The notes beneath the pieces are model-generated. The model saw only the letters and a list, made by a program, of their open reading frames with translations. It searched no databases and was not told where the DNA came from. Shown here piece after piece: positions 47,760-60,400 of a stretch of 64,000 nucleotides of DNA. Source of the stretch: Glandiceps talaboti (lineage: Eukaryota; Hemichordata; Enteropneusta; Spengelidae); NCBI RefSeq assembly GCF_964340395.1, contig NC_135566.1, forward strand, positions 2,000,001 through 2,064,000, read 5' to 3'. Position 1 is the stretch's first letter. Each line of letters begins with the position of its first letter. Position numbers and translations under genes: made by a program.

Positions 47760-47971
47760 GTGAGTGTAAAATCCTTTACTTTATGATACTTATTGTAATT
47801 CTGGAGAGTTTTATTAACCTCCATATGTATATTTCATTGTTATTTGTTTGTATACTTTTTATTTACAGTGACACTACACCTTATAAACGGGGACTCACTT
47901 TCGGTCCAAACAAGCATCGACAAGTCCTTCAGACCGTCTACCGTCTAGAAGACTAACACCATCCTTACAAC

Positions 47972-48235
47972 ATGGCAAACAAACAAGTAACTATTGGTAA
48001 CGTCGACATGCCAAATGAAATGAAGGATTATGTCATCGAGTGTACTTTAAAAGCCATTGAAACGTATGAAGACGAACGCCAAATGTCTTTCCACATTAAG
48101 AGAGAACTTGACAAGAAGTACAAGCCAGCCTGGGTTTGCATCGTTGGAAGTAGCTTTGGTTGTCAATTGACTCACCAAACCAAGCGATACATCTATTTCT
48201 ATACTGGAAAATTTGGTGTGTTGATTTTCAAATGA
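47972..48235 (+). CDS. LC8-type dynein light chain, divergent paralogue 2
   Basis: 87 aa, starting MANKQVTIGNVDMPNEMKDY and ending FGVLIFK, with IKRELDKKYKPAWVCIVGS and SFGCQLTHQTKRYIYFYTG in the middle. Closest to paralogue 1 (shared N-terminus, shared loss of the C-terminal Ser-Gly, homologous 5'UTR intron), so the two are a tandem duplication. The family Tyr after the Ser/Cys of the ligand groove strand is Gln here (GCQLTH), in a region that contacts partner peptides, so binding preference may be altered. LC8 dimer role is inferred from the family. An AATAAA lies near 48648. Confidence 0.95.
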   Translation: MANKQVTIGNVDMPNEMKDYVIECTLKAIETYEDERQMSFHIKRELDKKYKPAWVCIVGSSFGCQLTHQTKRYIYFYTGKFGVLIFK

Positions 48236-49043
48236 AATCATGTTCTGCAGAAGTACAAACTGTTTTAAAATGACCATTTTTCAAATACACCGTATGGCAG
48301 TTGTGTTTTTTTTTGATAAAATAACATGATTTTTCCATTGCATGAGGATTTCTCATTATGCTGTCATATAAAACACTGAGCACTTCAATAACCTTTCGAC
48401 ATATTTAATTGAAAAAAAATGACATAACCATGTGTTTCGCCATGTGTTCATGTCTTGTTTACAATGGCCATGGTAACAAAGGGTGACTCACCACAATAAT
48501 GCAACGTGAGGCAATTAGAAGTAATGATGCAAGGCCTCTGCTACTTTATCCAAAATGTCGATAAATAATCCTAGAACAGAGTTTCTGTCATGTCACAATT
48601 TTCGCATCAACCGAAATTCTACCATAATGCAAGAAATAGTGTTAAAATAAATATTAATATTTAGAAAATTTGATTGTTTCTTCTCCAAGTTTGAGTTGTC
48701 ACTGGGCTGATAATCAATGTTTGTCTTATGATAGTATCGATCCATTGTTACCTGGGAAGGGGAGTTGTCAACGTTATTTATAGCATGTACGTATCGCTGG
48801 CAACCTGTTGTGAGATGAAACCTTGCTTCCGTGTTTCATATTTATATTTGACAGTTACATAATTCAAACTTCTAATACAATATGAACTGACTACAGACAT
48901 TACCGTGTTTACTATATAGTCGATTTAAAAACACATTGTACCATTCTTTCCAAGGCTTTTGGTATGACAGGTTATCCTTAGGTAAACACCTGTTTTACAG
49001 TCGTGATTATAAACATTGGATTCCAGGCAATTTCCGGTCTAAG
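48236..49043. other. 3'UTR and intergenic
   Basis: No further gene was recognised. Confidence 0.5.
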
Positions 49044-49367
<324 letters not shown>

Positions 49368-49889
49368 GCCATTCACCACCCACCCGCCTATTTATATCTT
49401 CGTGTTTTGTGAGATTAGAGTATTAATTTTCATCGTTGTTGACTAACTGTAACCTTATTGTCACCACGCTTTGCCATGACTAGATACACGTAGTGTAGAC
49501 TACAGACGTATTGTGTTATTGAGATGCCTTTGTGCTATGTACCTTGCTTGTTTGTATAGGCCTATCATTAGTATTGTTTTGTCTTGGAATTAGGGTTTTA
49601 TAGACCCATCGTAGTCCACTGTATCTGGTCTACCTTTAAAGGTTTGAAGTTGGGGTCTTTTTGATCAAATCAAAATAATGGATAACGGACAAGGACACGA
49701 TTGAAAAAAAAGACAATTTTTAAAACCTGTGCTACGATTGTTGAAATGATATACAGTGTATATTGAAAAGAGTCAGCTATGTGTTAAGGCCACAACCTTT
49801 GCTGTACTTTGATTTAATTTAATATGATTTAATATGATTGCCATGGTAACATCCATCCATGGCAAGTAAGGGAGAAAAGCCTTAAAGGC

Positions 49890-50168
49890 CTATGTAGTCC
49901 CTGTAGTGTTCCAGTACTGGTCCAAGACAATTTTAAAGTCTTTAACAGTTTCTGCTCCAATGACATGTTCTGGTAAATTGTTCCAGTGGAGTACAACACG
50001 TTGAGAAAAGACGTGTTTCCTGATATTCAGTCTGACAGTTGGTTTAAAAATCTTGAGTGAGTGTCCTCTTGTCCTGTTTGTTGATTGGTAGGTGAATAAA
50101 ACGCTTTGGTCAATTTTGTTAACTTTGATAGGAAACCAGAAAGCAATTTTACAGGTTGTGATATACAA
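49890..50168 (-). pseudogene. Relic C-terminus of a non-LTR retrotransposon reverse transcriptase
   Basis: The minus frame reads RTRGHSLKIFKPTVRLNIRK, then HVFSQRVVLHWNNLPEHVIG and a FKIVLDQYW end. TRGHxxKLxKPxxRLxxRKxFFSxRVVxxWNxLP is the typical tail after the RT domain in CR1/Jockey/RTE-like LINEs. The catalytic palm is absent, so this is a 5'-truncated dead copy. Confidence 0.8.
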
Positions 50169-50362
50169 ACTTTTTAGGTTATGGTGTCTAGATATACACC
50201 GGAAATCGTCATTCTTGTAATTTCAGTTTTATTTTTTAACCAAAAGTGTGATCTCTTTACCATCATTTCAATTCTGGGTGATGACACTCAAAAGCATCAC
50301 TCAGATTGCGGGTTTAAAAGTGCCTGTGAATATTCTTAGTTGTGATATATATTCAATGAAAA

Positions 50363-50566
50363 GTAACCACGCCACCAAGTTTTATCGACGTCTCTCTTGC
50401 GTGTCCAATAAACAACAATAAACACCGTTCCATTCAACTCCTCCTGGCGATTTGCATTCACGGTTCACACTTGAATGTATAACTTTATAGGAGCGTAATA
50501 CCGTGGCCATATTGTCTTATATCTTTTATTGCAGTGTACACACAATGAATGGCCCACTTTCGCCAT
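50363..50566 (-). repeat. Inverted copy of the dynein light chain gene 2 upstream region
   Basis: Reverse complement of 47449-47645 (shared GTGAACCGTGAAT, CGCCAGGAGGAGTTGA, GTTTATTGTTGTTTATTGG). No light chain coding copy follows it on the minus strand; the RT relic lies there instead. Confidence 0.85.
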
Positions 50567-51890
50567 CTTTTCATTCTTTGAGAATTTTATTCATTCTAAA
50601 AAATGAATGACACACCGTAAAGCGGTACGTGTCGCTGAAGAAATGTCAGCTCTGAGGTCTCTCTGGTTTGTGAGCATGTAGACCATATGGGTTTATTGTA
50701 TTTCATTAATACATCCATGTTGAAACAAACCAATACTATGATAAAGTTGTTCAAGGTCCGGTACATTTAGCCATAAAAAAGTTCACCGTGACGCTTTTCA
50801 TGGCCAAAGTCGAGGACATGGTAATGATAATGTCAAGGGACTACACGTTCACGTGATTTTACCTCAGACCCGCACTATAAAGAATCTATAGTGGTCCGAG
50901 ATGATACCGATATCTAATATAACCTTGAAGATATGTGCATTGTGTTCTGATGACAATCGTTTCTAAGACAACTCAAAGTGTTTTTACGAAGGGCCACGAT
51001 ACGACATTGAACTCGACAGAGAGTTGAAGTAGCATTCATGCTGGCAGGGCATTACTCCGTCGCCTTTCAAATTTTACTCAAAATTCACTCAATAGACATT
51101 TTCTATGCCGCATTAAAATCTGGATTTATTCAAGACATAATTCACAGAAACGACTATCTAGATATTAGATTGTAGTGACCGGCAGTGGATAGATTTATGA
51201 TTTATATTTGTAAAGTCAAGTTACTGACTGCATCTGTAGTCTGTCTATTGACAGGGGGAGTGACTACAGTTCGTCCACTAGTCTGTATTCAGACACGGGT
51301 CATATTTTGTCGTATTCCTGAAAAAAAACCTTCTGAAATATTTATTTATTTATTACTAATTATGTACACATATATAACCCATAACATGCGATATAATAAT
51401 CAGCTTGCACAGTGCACATTCTCTGTTCTATACATATGATACAGAATGTGTACTACTCACTTAAGATTCGAACACATATGAATATAATATTAAATCAGTC
51501 TTGACTTCATCGAACGTCCAACGCGCACCATGTTTAATTCTATTAATTTCAGCAGCAAAAATATAGCATTACAGATAAATAACAAAAAATGTCAAGTATG
51601 TAATTGTCTAGTATGCAGAAATCGACTACTTGATATAAATTGTGCGATTTGACTCGTAGACACTACATGGAATATAAGACATGTAAAACGGAGATGCGAC
51701 AAAAGGTACATGTATGTAACTTGTGGAGCTTCTATCGGGCAACTGAGAGCGCCCTCTCTAGATGTTGCATTGGCAGGAGTTCATAGATACAGTTTTGTCC
51801 TTTACCTGACCCTTGCCTCACTGCCTAAAATCATGTGATAAGCTTAGTGATATTTGCTGATCAACATGTATTGTCAGTATATTGGCGATG
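50567..51890. other. Intergenic, no gene seen
   Basis: Nothing was recognised. Confidence 0.5.
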
Positions 51891-51894
51891 TAAA

Positions 51895-52118
51895 GTGTAG
51901 TGTAGTGTAGTGAAGTGTAGTGTAGTGTAGTGTAGTGTACTGTAGTGTAGTGTAGTGTAGTGTAGTGTAGTGTAGTGTAGTGTAGTGTAGTGTAGTGTAG
52001 TGTAGTGTAGTGTAGTGTAGTGTAGTGTTATGCTGTGCTGTATTGAGGTGTGTTGTGCTGTGCTGTGCTGTGTTGTGTTGTGTTGTGTTGTGTTGTGTTG
52101 TGTTGTGTTGTGTTGTAA
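51895..52118. repeat. (GTAGT)n then (GTTGT)n pentamer array
   Basis: GTAGT to about 52027, a GCTGT/GTTGT junction, then GTTGT. Same pentamer family as 19351-19640. Confidence 0.97.
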
Positions 52119-52650
52119 AGGTCTTACATGTTGTGTTTTCTTTAGTTTTTCTTTGTGCATTGTATTGTACGTTGTGTTGTATATGGTTGGTGTGTTTACA
52201 GGAAGATGTCGCCTTTAGACATCGGTCACGCAGAACGAACTTTCAACTGTGTATACCACGCATACTTTCTATAGGTTCTACATTATATAGTGAAACAAAT
52301 CGGCCAACGCATTATTTCCACCAGGTGACAACTTTAAAATCTAGTGTAAAATGTGCTACTTATTGTTTGAAATATAAAACAAAGGACACAAATGACAGTT
52401 GTATCTAATACAGTGGCTCAATCTAAGTATACTCAAGTTTTCTTTTAAATTCTTGTATGCAGGTGTCAATGATGGGTCAATAACTTTCTTTGACGTAGAC
52501 GTTCCCATTCATATGTCATCTTTAGAGCTTTGGAGGTGCGTGCTCACTATAAGTTGGCAAGGGTCGATATATTACGCCGAAGAAGTACAGTAACTTTTGG
52601 CCAATCAGAACATCGCTTTAACATTAGCGAACAAATCAGTGAGTTTAGGA
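52119..52650. other. Intergenic upstream of dynein light chain gene 3
   Basis: No gene was recognised. Confidence 0.5.
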
Positions 52651-52699
52651 CAAGACGTTCTCGAACATTATGTTTTGATTAGATATATACTAATGTAAG

Positions 52700-52803
52700 T
52701 ACACTTAGAGACACTTGTCACCAGCACCATATTATTAGATCGTTGACAGATTACTGCAAAACAACCGAATTTCTCAAGATCTATTCGTCTGGCTCAGCGA
52801 AAG
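52700..52803 (+). other. 5'UTR exon of dynein light chain gene 3 (start approximate)
   Basis: Ends GCGAAAG|GTGAGTACC. The intron 52804-53037 closes TTGTTCTACAG, 15 nt before the ATG. The donor context differs from genes 1 and 2. Confidence 0.65.
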
Positions 52804-53043
52804 GTGAGTACCTGTCTACGTCTGCACGCCCCGATAATGTCAACTGTGCATGATAGTCGAATAATATGACTACTAACACAGAATCGCATGTTTAGTTGAA
52901 TATGTTTTTCTTACGTTTCATATGTGGGTCCAATGTGCACTGTAGATGTTATTCAAATCGATTTGTGTGACATTTTGTCAGATTTTTGTATGATAACACA
53001 ATAAGTTTGAAAAATGCATATTATTATTGTTCTACAGGGTTGA

Positions 53044-53322
<279 letters not shown>

Positions 53323-54249
53323 GATTTGATGTTGTCAGTCTTCAAGGATGATTACGGATCGACTTGGTCTACATTGTTAGGGACTATTAAACCTGAACTG
53401 ATCATTTGAAAGATGCTGATAAAACTACAAGCCTTGCTTTTATCCTATACAAGCTATTGTTGACTCTTTGATTTTTTGCCAACAATTTACAGGCAAAGTA
53501 CCTATTGTATATTTCTTTATATTTTTTTGTACTTTTACTCAACTATCTTATTAAAAATGATTTGTCTGATTACTTCTCTTCTGTCATTCCTATGTTTTTG
53601 GTTGTGGTGGTACATGTCGTGGGGTGGGTGGGGGTTGGGGTGATATCACCTGTCCTGATAAGAAGGTGAATGACTGTATTGGTTTTGGATCGATTCATGG
53701 TGGCAAGTGCGATACCGGACACAAAATACTAGTAACTAACACAGTTCGCATTTGAACTGCTCTCCCTTGGCAAGGCCATTGCAAAACTGTAGTCGTTGAA
53801 GAATAGTGTGGTTTTGTACGTTACCAGATGATAGTGTCATGTTTACTTTGCAATATATGAAATGCTTTCAATTTTATTCTGAATGAAATCATTTTGTCAA
53901 TTTTGTCGGCAATCGTTTATTATGTATTTTCACAATATCATGCATTTTAACTCTCGAGTTTGCAGAAATGAACATTGGAAGTATATCCATGAAACAAAAT
54001 ACAAAGTCATTTGAATGTTACAGTCTAGTTTTTAAGACGTGTAGTTTACTTGGGGTGTGTCACTTTGCTGGGACAAACACCGTACCTTCTAAGTTTATTG
54101 AGCGGTAGTTGAAAGACGCCCTTTATTACTGTTTAGTTATATGTCCGTCTGTGGTTAACCTGTTGACCCTTAGCTACAACTGGTAGCAACTGCCCGAGCA
54201 CTACTTCTTAATCACGTGTTCCATGGAATTGTCATTTTGTAAGGGTATT
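53323..54249. other. 3'UTR and intergenic
   Basis: ATTAAA at about 53387 and again near 53550 are possible polyadenylation signals. Nothing else was recognised. Confidence 0.45.
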
Positions 54250-54292
<43 letters not shown>

Positions 54293-54310
54293 TGTATGTA
54301 TGTGTATGTA

Positions 54311-54345
<35 letters not shown>

Positions 54346-54572
54346 ATGTGTGTGTGTATGTATGTATGTATGTATGTATGTATGTATGTATGTATGTATG
54401 TATGTATGTATGTATGCATTTATGCATGCATGCATGCGTGCGTGCGTGGCTGCCTGCATGGGAGTGGTGAGTGAGAGAGGGAGAGTGTCGGGATGGGTGA
54501 TGAGTGAGTGTCATTCATTCATTCATTCAGTCAGTCAGTCAGTCAGTCAGTCAGTCAGTCAGTCAGTCAGTC
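54250..54572. repeat. (CA)n, (GTAT)n, (GCAT/GCGT)n, (CATT)n, (CAGT)n compound microsatellite
   Basis: Five motifs follow one another within about 320 bp, ending with about 14 CAGT units. Confidence 0.97.
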
Positions 54573-54894
54573 AAAAAAATAAGATTTTCTGTTGACAGAA
54601 TTATAAAGTAAAATACTGCAAAGTGAACTGAAGGAAGACGGTACGTACACAAAAGGTTAGTAAGCGTGTACGTTTATTGGTGAGTATAAATTACACTGTA
54701 CAATTGTTTGAAGTGGTTTGTAAAAACAGTCACTAAAGTTATGATTAAACACAGACGTTTAGAGCCAGACTAATATAGTTAACTTCAAGGTGCAAAACTT
54801 CCTTCACAATTTGGAATTGTTCGCACAACGTTTTTAAATTCACTATTACATGCGTCAGTCCAGAGCGTCAGTCTTTATCCGAGTCGCTGTACCG

Positions 54895-55352
54895 GTGCAC
54901 GTCCAACTCGGCCCATTTCCAACTCGGCCCACCAACTCGGCCCACCGTCTGTCAACTCGGCCCACCAACTCGGCCTTCTCTCTGTCAACTCGGCCCACCA
55001 ACTCGGCCCACTCTCTGCCAACTTGACTATAGATATTTAGTCCGCTATTCGTCAATTCGTAAATAGTCAAGATGTACAACTCGACGTGATTGTAACTTCA
55101 AAACCGAAACACTTTGAAATAAATGATTGCGTTTATTACTAACGTATCGCCCACTTCGACACGACATGCACTCTAAAATGGGTTGATCTTTTTTTATTAA
55201 TCGTTGAAAATGACAGAAACATTTTCGTCATGACGTGCGTGGGCCGAGTTGGCATGTAAATGGGCCGAGTTGGCATGTAAATGTGCTGAGTTGGCATGTG
55301 AATGGGCCGAGTTGGCGATGGGACGAGTTGGCAATGGGCCGAGTTGGTCCTA
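54895..55352. mobile_element. Foldback element with GGGCCGAGTTGG repeats at both ends
   Basis: At 54900-55020 about seven copies of CCAACTCGGCCC; at 55235-55352 about seven of the inverse GGGCCGAGTTGG, spaced by GCATGTAAAT. The 210-bp middle is unrelated. Tandem repeats as inverted ends are typical of foldback transposons. No transposase. Confidence 0.7.
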
Positions 55353-55519
55353 CCCCGCTGTACCTGGGGGAAAGTAGAGCGCCATCTACGTCAACTCAAC
55401 CTAACAAATGTTCCGTGCATGCGCACTTTGACATACGCCATTTTATGCTGAAGTTGGGGTTTTACATCTTTCTATTTTTGTCTGAATTTGGAATATAACA
55501 TTAAATGATATAAATTAAC

Positions 55520-55576
55520 TAGCGTTCTTGGGCCAAACACGGTAGCGAGAGCTTCCTGTTTCTTCCTGGTCAAAAG
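55520..55576 (+). other. SUPT6H: SUPT6H untranslated first exon (start approximate)
   Basis: Ends GGTCAAAAG|GTGAGTAC, about 1.8 kb before the first coding exon. The surroundings are richer in CpG (GGTAGCGAGAG). No in-frame coding sequence. Confidence 0.55.
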
Positions 55577-56660
55577 GTGAGTACACTGATTTCTTCATTT
55601 CTGTGAGTTGAATGTAGACCGCAAATTAAAGCTCGTTGTTGACGCTAGTGACTAGCACGTTGTCCGACTGTCGTAATATAATAATAATTTCGAAGTTGTG
55701 ACCGTGCTGAACGTATCGGAAACACGAGTCATTAATATAATCTTTTGGTTGCATCTAAATATAGTCTCTACGTGTTTGTGTAGTTGTTCAGCAGCGTCGG
55801 CGATTTACCAACACGCCATCAAAATAAGTCCTTTTAGCGAAGTAACAATAGGTGACACTTCTTCTTTCTGAGAACCGTTTACGAAAATGGAGTATGAATA
55901 CACCTTACTTTTACCGTGGTGACTATGTGTATAGCCTACTAGGCCAGGTACTCGAACTCGTGCTAGACGAGTCACTCTGTTCATGTGAAATTCTAATAAT
56001 TCAATGATCATATGGTTGGTGATGGACTATGTAATGACTGTAAAGATGTATTTGATTTGTAAATTGTATGTGTCTGCATAGACCAATGAGAAACCACTCT
56101 CTACGGTTATGGTATATCACTTTTGAACAGTTAGTCAATTCATTATACTGGTGTTCATGTTTTTAACATACATTGATTAGAGAGACGTACATATTTCTGC
56201 CAATCATACAATGTACCTCATTAAAGCTGAAAATATCAACAAGTATTGAAATAAGGAAAGTATAATAAAGTTACTTTGGTATGGTAAATTTGAATTAATT
56301 GTGACATTTCGATCCATCCTCTACAGACCTTGATAATGCCAATGATTTAATTATTCAATGTTAAATGTCTGTCTCAATTTCTAATTTACCTCTCCAAAGT
56401 AAGTATATTTTACTGACCTAATGACTCTTGGAACTATGGACAATATAGTCTCCATCAACAAATGTAAAAGTAAGTGCCATGGTAAGATTGTACATGTACA
56501 TTGTATTTACTACTTGTATATTAAATCATGGCAAAAAGAAGGACAGAACTGTAGGAGTTCCCCTAGCCAAGTTTGTTTCAGTCTCAACTTCTATATTCTC
56601 TGGAAGTACAAAATGTTTGTAGGTAGCTAAATCCAGGAACATAGTGACTGAAGAGATTGT
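55577..56660. other. SUPT6H first intron, nothing recognised
   Basis: No exon or repeat was recognised. Confidence 0.5.
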
Positions 56661-56664
56661 GTCA

Positions 56665-56912
56665 CCTCACAGCTAGTCACATGCCATTTTGAGTCTCACA
56701 GCTAGTCACATATGCCATTTTGAGTCTCACAGCTAGTCACATATGCCATTTTGAGTGTCACAGCTAGTCACATATGCCATTTTGAGTCTCACAGCTAGTC
56801 ACATATATCATTTTGAGTCTCACAGCTAGTCACATATATCATTTTGAGTCTCACAGCTAGTCACATATGCCATTTTAAGTCTCACAGCTAGTCACATATG
56901 CCATTTTGAGTC
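56665..56912 (+). repeat. 31-bp minisatellite, eight copies, resembling the SUPT6H start region
   Basis: Unit CATTTTGAGTCTCACAGCTA plus GTCACATATGC. The segment TCACAGCTAGTCA also occurs directly before the SUPT6H ATG (57387-57399). Confidence 0.9.
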
Positions 56913-57401
56913 TTCCGTAAAGTGTTCCTTATCTTAGTTTTAAAAACGTCAACAGAGAAGGCCTTATCCCAAGTAATTCTAAATCACATGATCAATGAGA
57001 CATACATGTATCTATGAATGACAGTGCAATGTGAAACACCATGAATTATTAATTGGTTGCACTGTATGCCACAGTGTTTCTTGTAGGGTCTATGGTTCAA
57101 CTATTTGTGAAATTGCTTCTGGTTTAAATATTGTTGCTGCTTCTAAACAGTGCTCATAGTCAACTCATACTGGATAACTGGCATATGCTGTTTTTGTAGT
57201 CCACATTTATCTCAGTCTGTAGTAAACTTCTGTTACACTAATGTGATGATATAGATTGTGTGCTTATTTCAGATTTACAGGTAGTGAAAACAGAGGTGTT
57301 CTTTAATTAGAGAATTTCAGCTGACCAACATGCTTGTTTTAGATTTACAGGTAGTGAAATCACAGCTGTTATATATATATTGAAAGTCACAGCTAGTCAG
57401 C

Positions 57402-57489
57402 ATGAGTGCTGATGCATACTTTGAAGAAGAAGCTGAAGTGTCAGAAGGCGAAGAATTTAGAGCCAGCAGTGATGAAGAAGATGACGAAG
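57402..57489 (+). CDS. SUPT6H: SUPT6H coding exon 1
   Basis: Encodes 29 residues ending ASSDEEDDE. Upstream acceptors TTTACAG at 57350 or TCACAG at 57390 are both possible. The ATTTACAGGTAGTGAAA acceptor segment is itself duplicated at 57270 and 57340. Confidence 0.85.
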
Positions 57490-60400
57490 GTTGGCATACA
57501 CTCTTTCTCAGCTTTCTCAGAACCTCTGTAACATAGATATAGTACAGCTTCTGAATACCTTTATGCTTTGGGTTAGCATCACCCAACAACAACATCTTGC
57601 CAACCCATGTTAGCAACCGAAAGTCAAACAGTGATAGCACTAATGCCTGCACCATGCCAATATTAACACTAGGCTAGGCTTGTAATCAGAAAGGGATTCT
57701 GCAAGCTGTGCTGTGCTGTGCTTCACTTCACTGCACTGTACTTTAGTGGTAAGACTAACTGGTTTCCTATGTACATGTTTGACTTGAATGTGAAGAATGA
57801 GATAGAAAATCTTGGTCAGTTTAACTTAAGCTGTACACCTAATGTAATTGCTGACTATCTAATAGTATCCAGTGTGCTTCAACATAGGTGATGAGGAGAA
57901 TTTTAGAGTATCTAATAGATGATAATTTGGTATATTATCAGTTTAGTAATATTGGTGTGCTCAAATACAGGTGATGATGAGAACTTGAAGTTCTTTTTGC
58001 ATGGTATTGTAGTTTTTGTAGTGTGCACACATATATACATGTACATATAATGATGAGAGTACATTGTATGGATGGTCTAACAGTTGATATCTTGGTGTGA
58101 TTTGTTATGAAGCAGATGATGATAAAAACTTAGAAGATCTAATTGATGATAATCCAGTAGATGAAGAGGAAGATGATGACAGTTCTGATTCTGATTCTGA
58201 AGACGACAATGACGACGATGATGATGATGATGATGAGGAACAAGTTGTGTCTAAGAAAAGGCGGAGAAGAGATTTTGATGATAGATTGGAAGATGATGAT
58301 TATGATTTGATTGAAGAAAACTTGGGTGTCAAAGTTGAAAGGGTAAGTTTGTACAAGTTTATGGTGTCCTCTTAATTTATTGAGTAGTACGGTATGTCCC
58401 AAACCATGTACAATAACAGTACATGTAAGTTTTCAAAAACATCATCAAAACAGCCACCAAACCCCAGATTTTCCCTTCCTGATGTCTGACTGTTATGTAC
58501 AGTACAGGTGTTACCATGGTACCAGTCTCCAAGACATCTTGTGAGAAAAGAATAGTGAGAGCATTGTATATAATTTACTATATATGCATGTGTAAAAGAC
58601 CATGAGAATGTATGAAATTTGGAAATAGCCATTGGGGTTGTTGGTGGCTGAGTGGTTAAACGACTTGCCTCTTACCACTGCAGTCAGGGTGTGAACCCAT
58701 TCAGGGTTGTCGGTGGCCGAGTGGTTAAACGACTTGCCTCTTACCACTGCAGTCAGGATGTGAACCCATTCAGGGTTGTCGGTGGCCGAGTGATTAAAAT
58801 GACTTGCCTCATACCACTGCAGTCGGGGTGTGAACCCATTCAGGGTTGTAGGTGGCCGAGTGGTTAAACAACTTGCCTCTTACCACTGTAGTCGGGGTGT
58901 GAACCCATTCAGGGTTGTCGGTGGCTGAGTGGTTAAACGACTTGCCTCTTACCACTGCAGTCGGGTTGTGAACCCATTCAGGGTTGTCGGTGGCTGAGTG
59001 ATTAAAACGACTTGCCTCATACCACTGCAGTCGGGGTGTGAACCCATTCAGGGTTGTCGGTGGCCGAGTGGTTAAACGACTTGCCTCTTACCACTGCAGT
59101 CGGGTTGTGAACCCATTCAGGGTTGTCGGTGGCTGAGTGATTAAAACGACTTGCCTCATACCACTGCAGTCGGGGTGTGAACCCATTCAGGGTTGTCGGT
59201 GGCCGAGTGGTTAAACGACTTGCCTCTTACCACTGCAGTCGGGGTGTGAACCCATTCAGGGTTTGAACTCTAAAGTATAAATAAAAGATTATTGTTTGTT
59301 TCTCTGCACAGAAAAAATTCCGGAGGTTGAAACAGCTGTCAAGTGATGAAGAAAGTGAAACAGAAGAGAAAGAGGAAGCAGTCCCTGTAGATGAAAGAGA
59401 ACAAATTGCTAACGAGTTATTTGATGGTGCTGATGAAGAAGAGGAATTGGTAAGTACTGTAAATCTGTTTATCAGTATATATCAAATAAAAAATGAACAT
59501 CTCTAAACATCCTTAGGAATGGAAGCAATTTCATGGCCTTAATCTAAAGAATATTGTCTAAGAAAGTAGTCTTTCAGCATCTGACACATCTACATGTGTT
59601 TACAACTTCAGTTTGCTTAGAATCATTGATTTCAAACTTGGCCGCAATTCTTCTCTAATTAAATTACACGTATGCACACTTTCAGTCGTGGTGTTGGGAT
59701 CTGTAAGAACTGTTGAGTTTGACAAATGCATCAAAGCTAACTACAATAATCTTGCTATAATACATCCTATGTTCTTGTTTGTTCTATCTTCTGTACACTA
59801 ATCATGTTTTATGTTTGAGGTTTTCTTCTCTGTTTTGTCTTTATTTTCCACATGTTTCCCACTAACTTCAATCTTCTTAACTGCATTAGAACTGGAGACA
59901 CACCAAAGATTTGGCAAGCAGTAAGCGGGCTATGGTGTGTATAGTCTAAAAGTAAACGTCTGCTACATGTACAAATATGTCAGACTCACCAAAATATGTA
60001 TGCCATGGGAGCAAGGTGGTAAACACATGCTTCTAGCGCTGTAATGTTCAGTATAAGAACGATTATTTGTAGGCTATTTCCCAGTGCTATGTCTAGACTT
60101 TTTGCCTAACATATACACAATGTCCTATCCAACTACTCTGAAATATAGTAGCTAGCAATATATAGTTGTGTATGAACCTGTAATAAAGTTTGTTATTAAC
60201 CTTGTAAGCTAGCAAAATATAGTTCAATTTGTGTATAAACCTGTGATACATTTTCTTATTAACCTCGTCTTATGTATGTTTGTTCCTATATATTGTGGAT
60301 TGCATTGTAAACTGTAGATATTGAGGGGGTCTGTTTAGTATGTGGTCCAGACTGTCATTTGTATGTAATGTGTATGTTTAATATTTCCCAAGATGCATTT

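Noticed and set aside
57317-57655. 112-residue minus-strand reading frame
   Set aside because: Antisense of SUPT6H coding exon 1 and intron; Ser/Leu-rich because the sense strand is acidic.
58652-58867. Reading frame over the tRNA-like array
   Set aside because: A repeat translation; the A and B boxes explain the conservation better.
58633-59262. Functional tRNA-Leu/Ser genes
   Set aside because: No acceptor stem or anticodon arm can be folded, and the A to B box spacing is too short.
59886-59920. Possible extra SUPT6H exon (GCATTAG, then 31 nt, then GTAAGC)
   Set aside because: 31 nt would break the frame between exons 3 and 4, which join perfectly without it, and the peptide has no match in SPT6.
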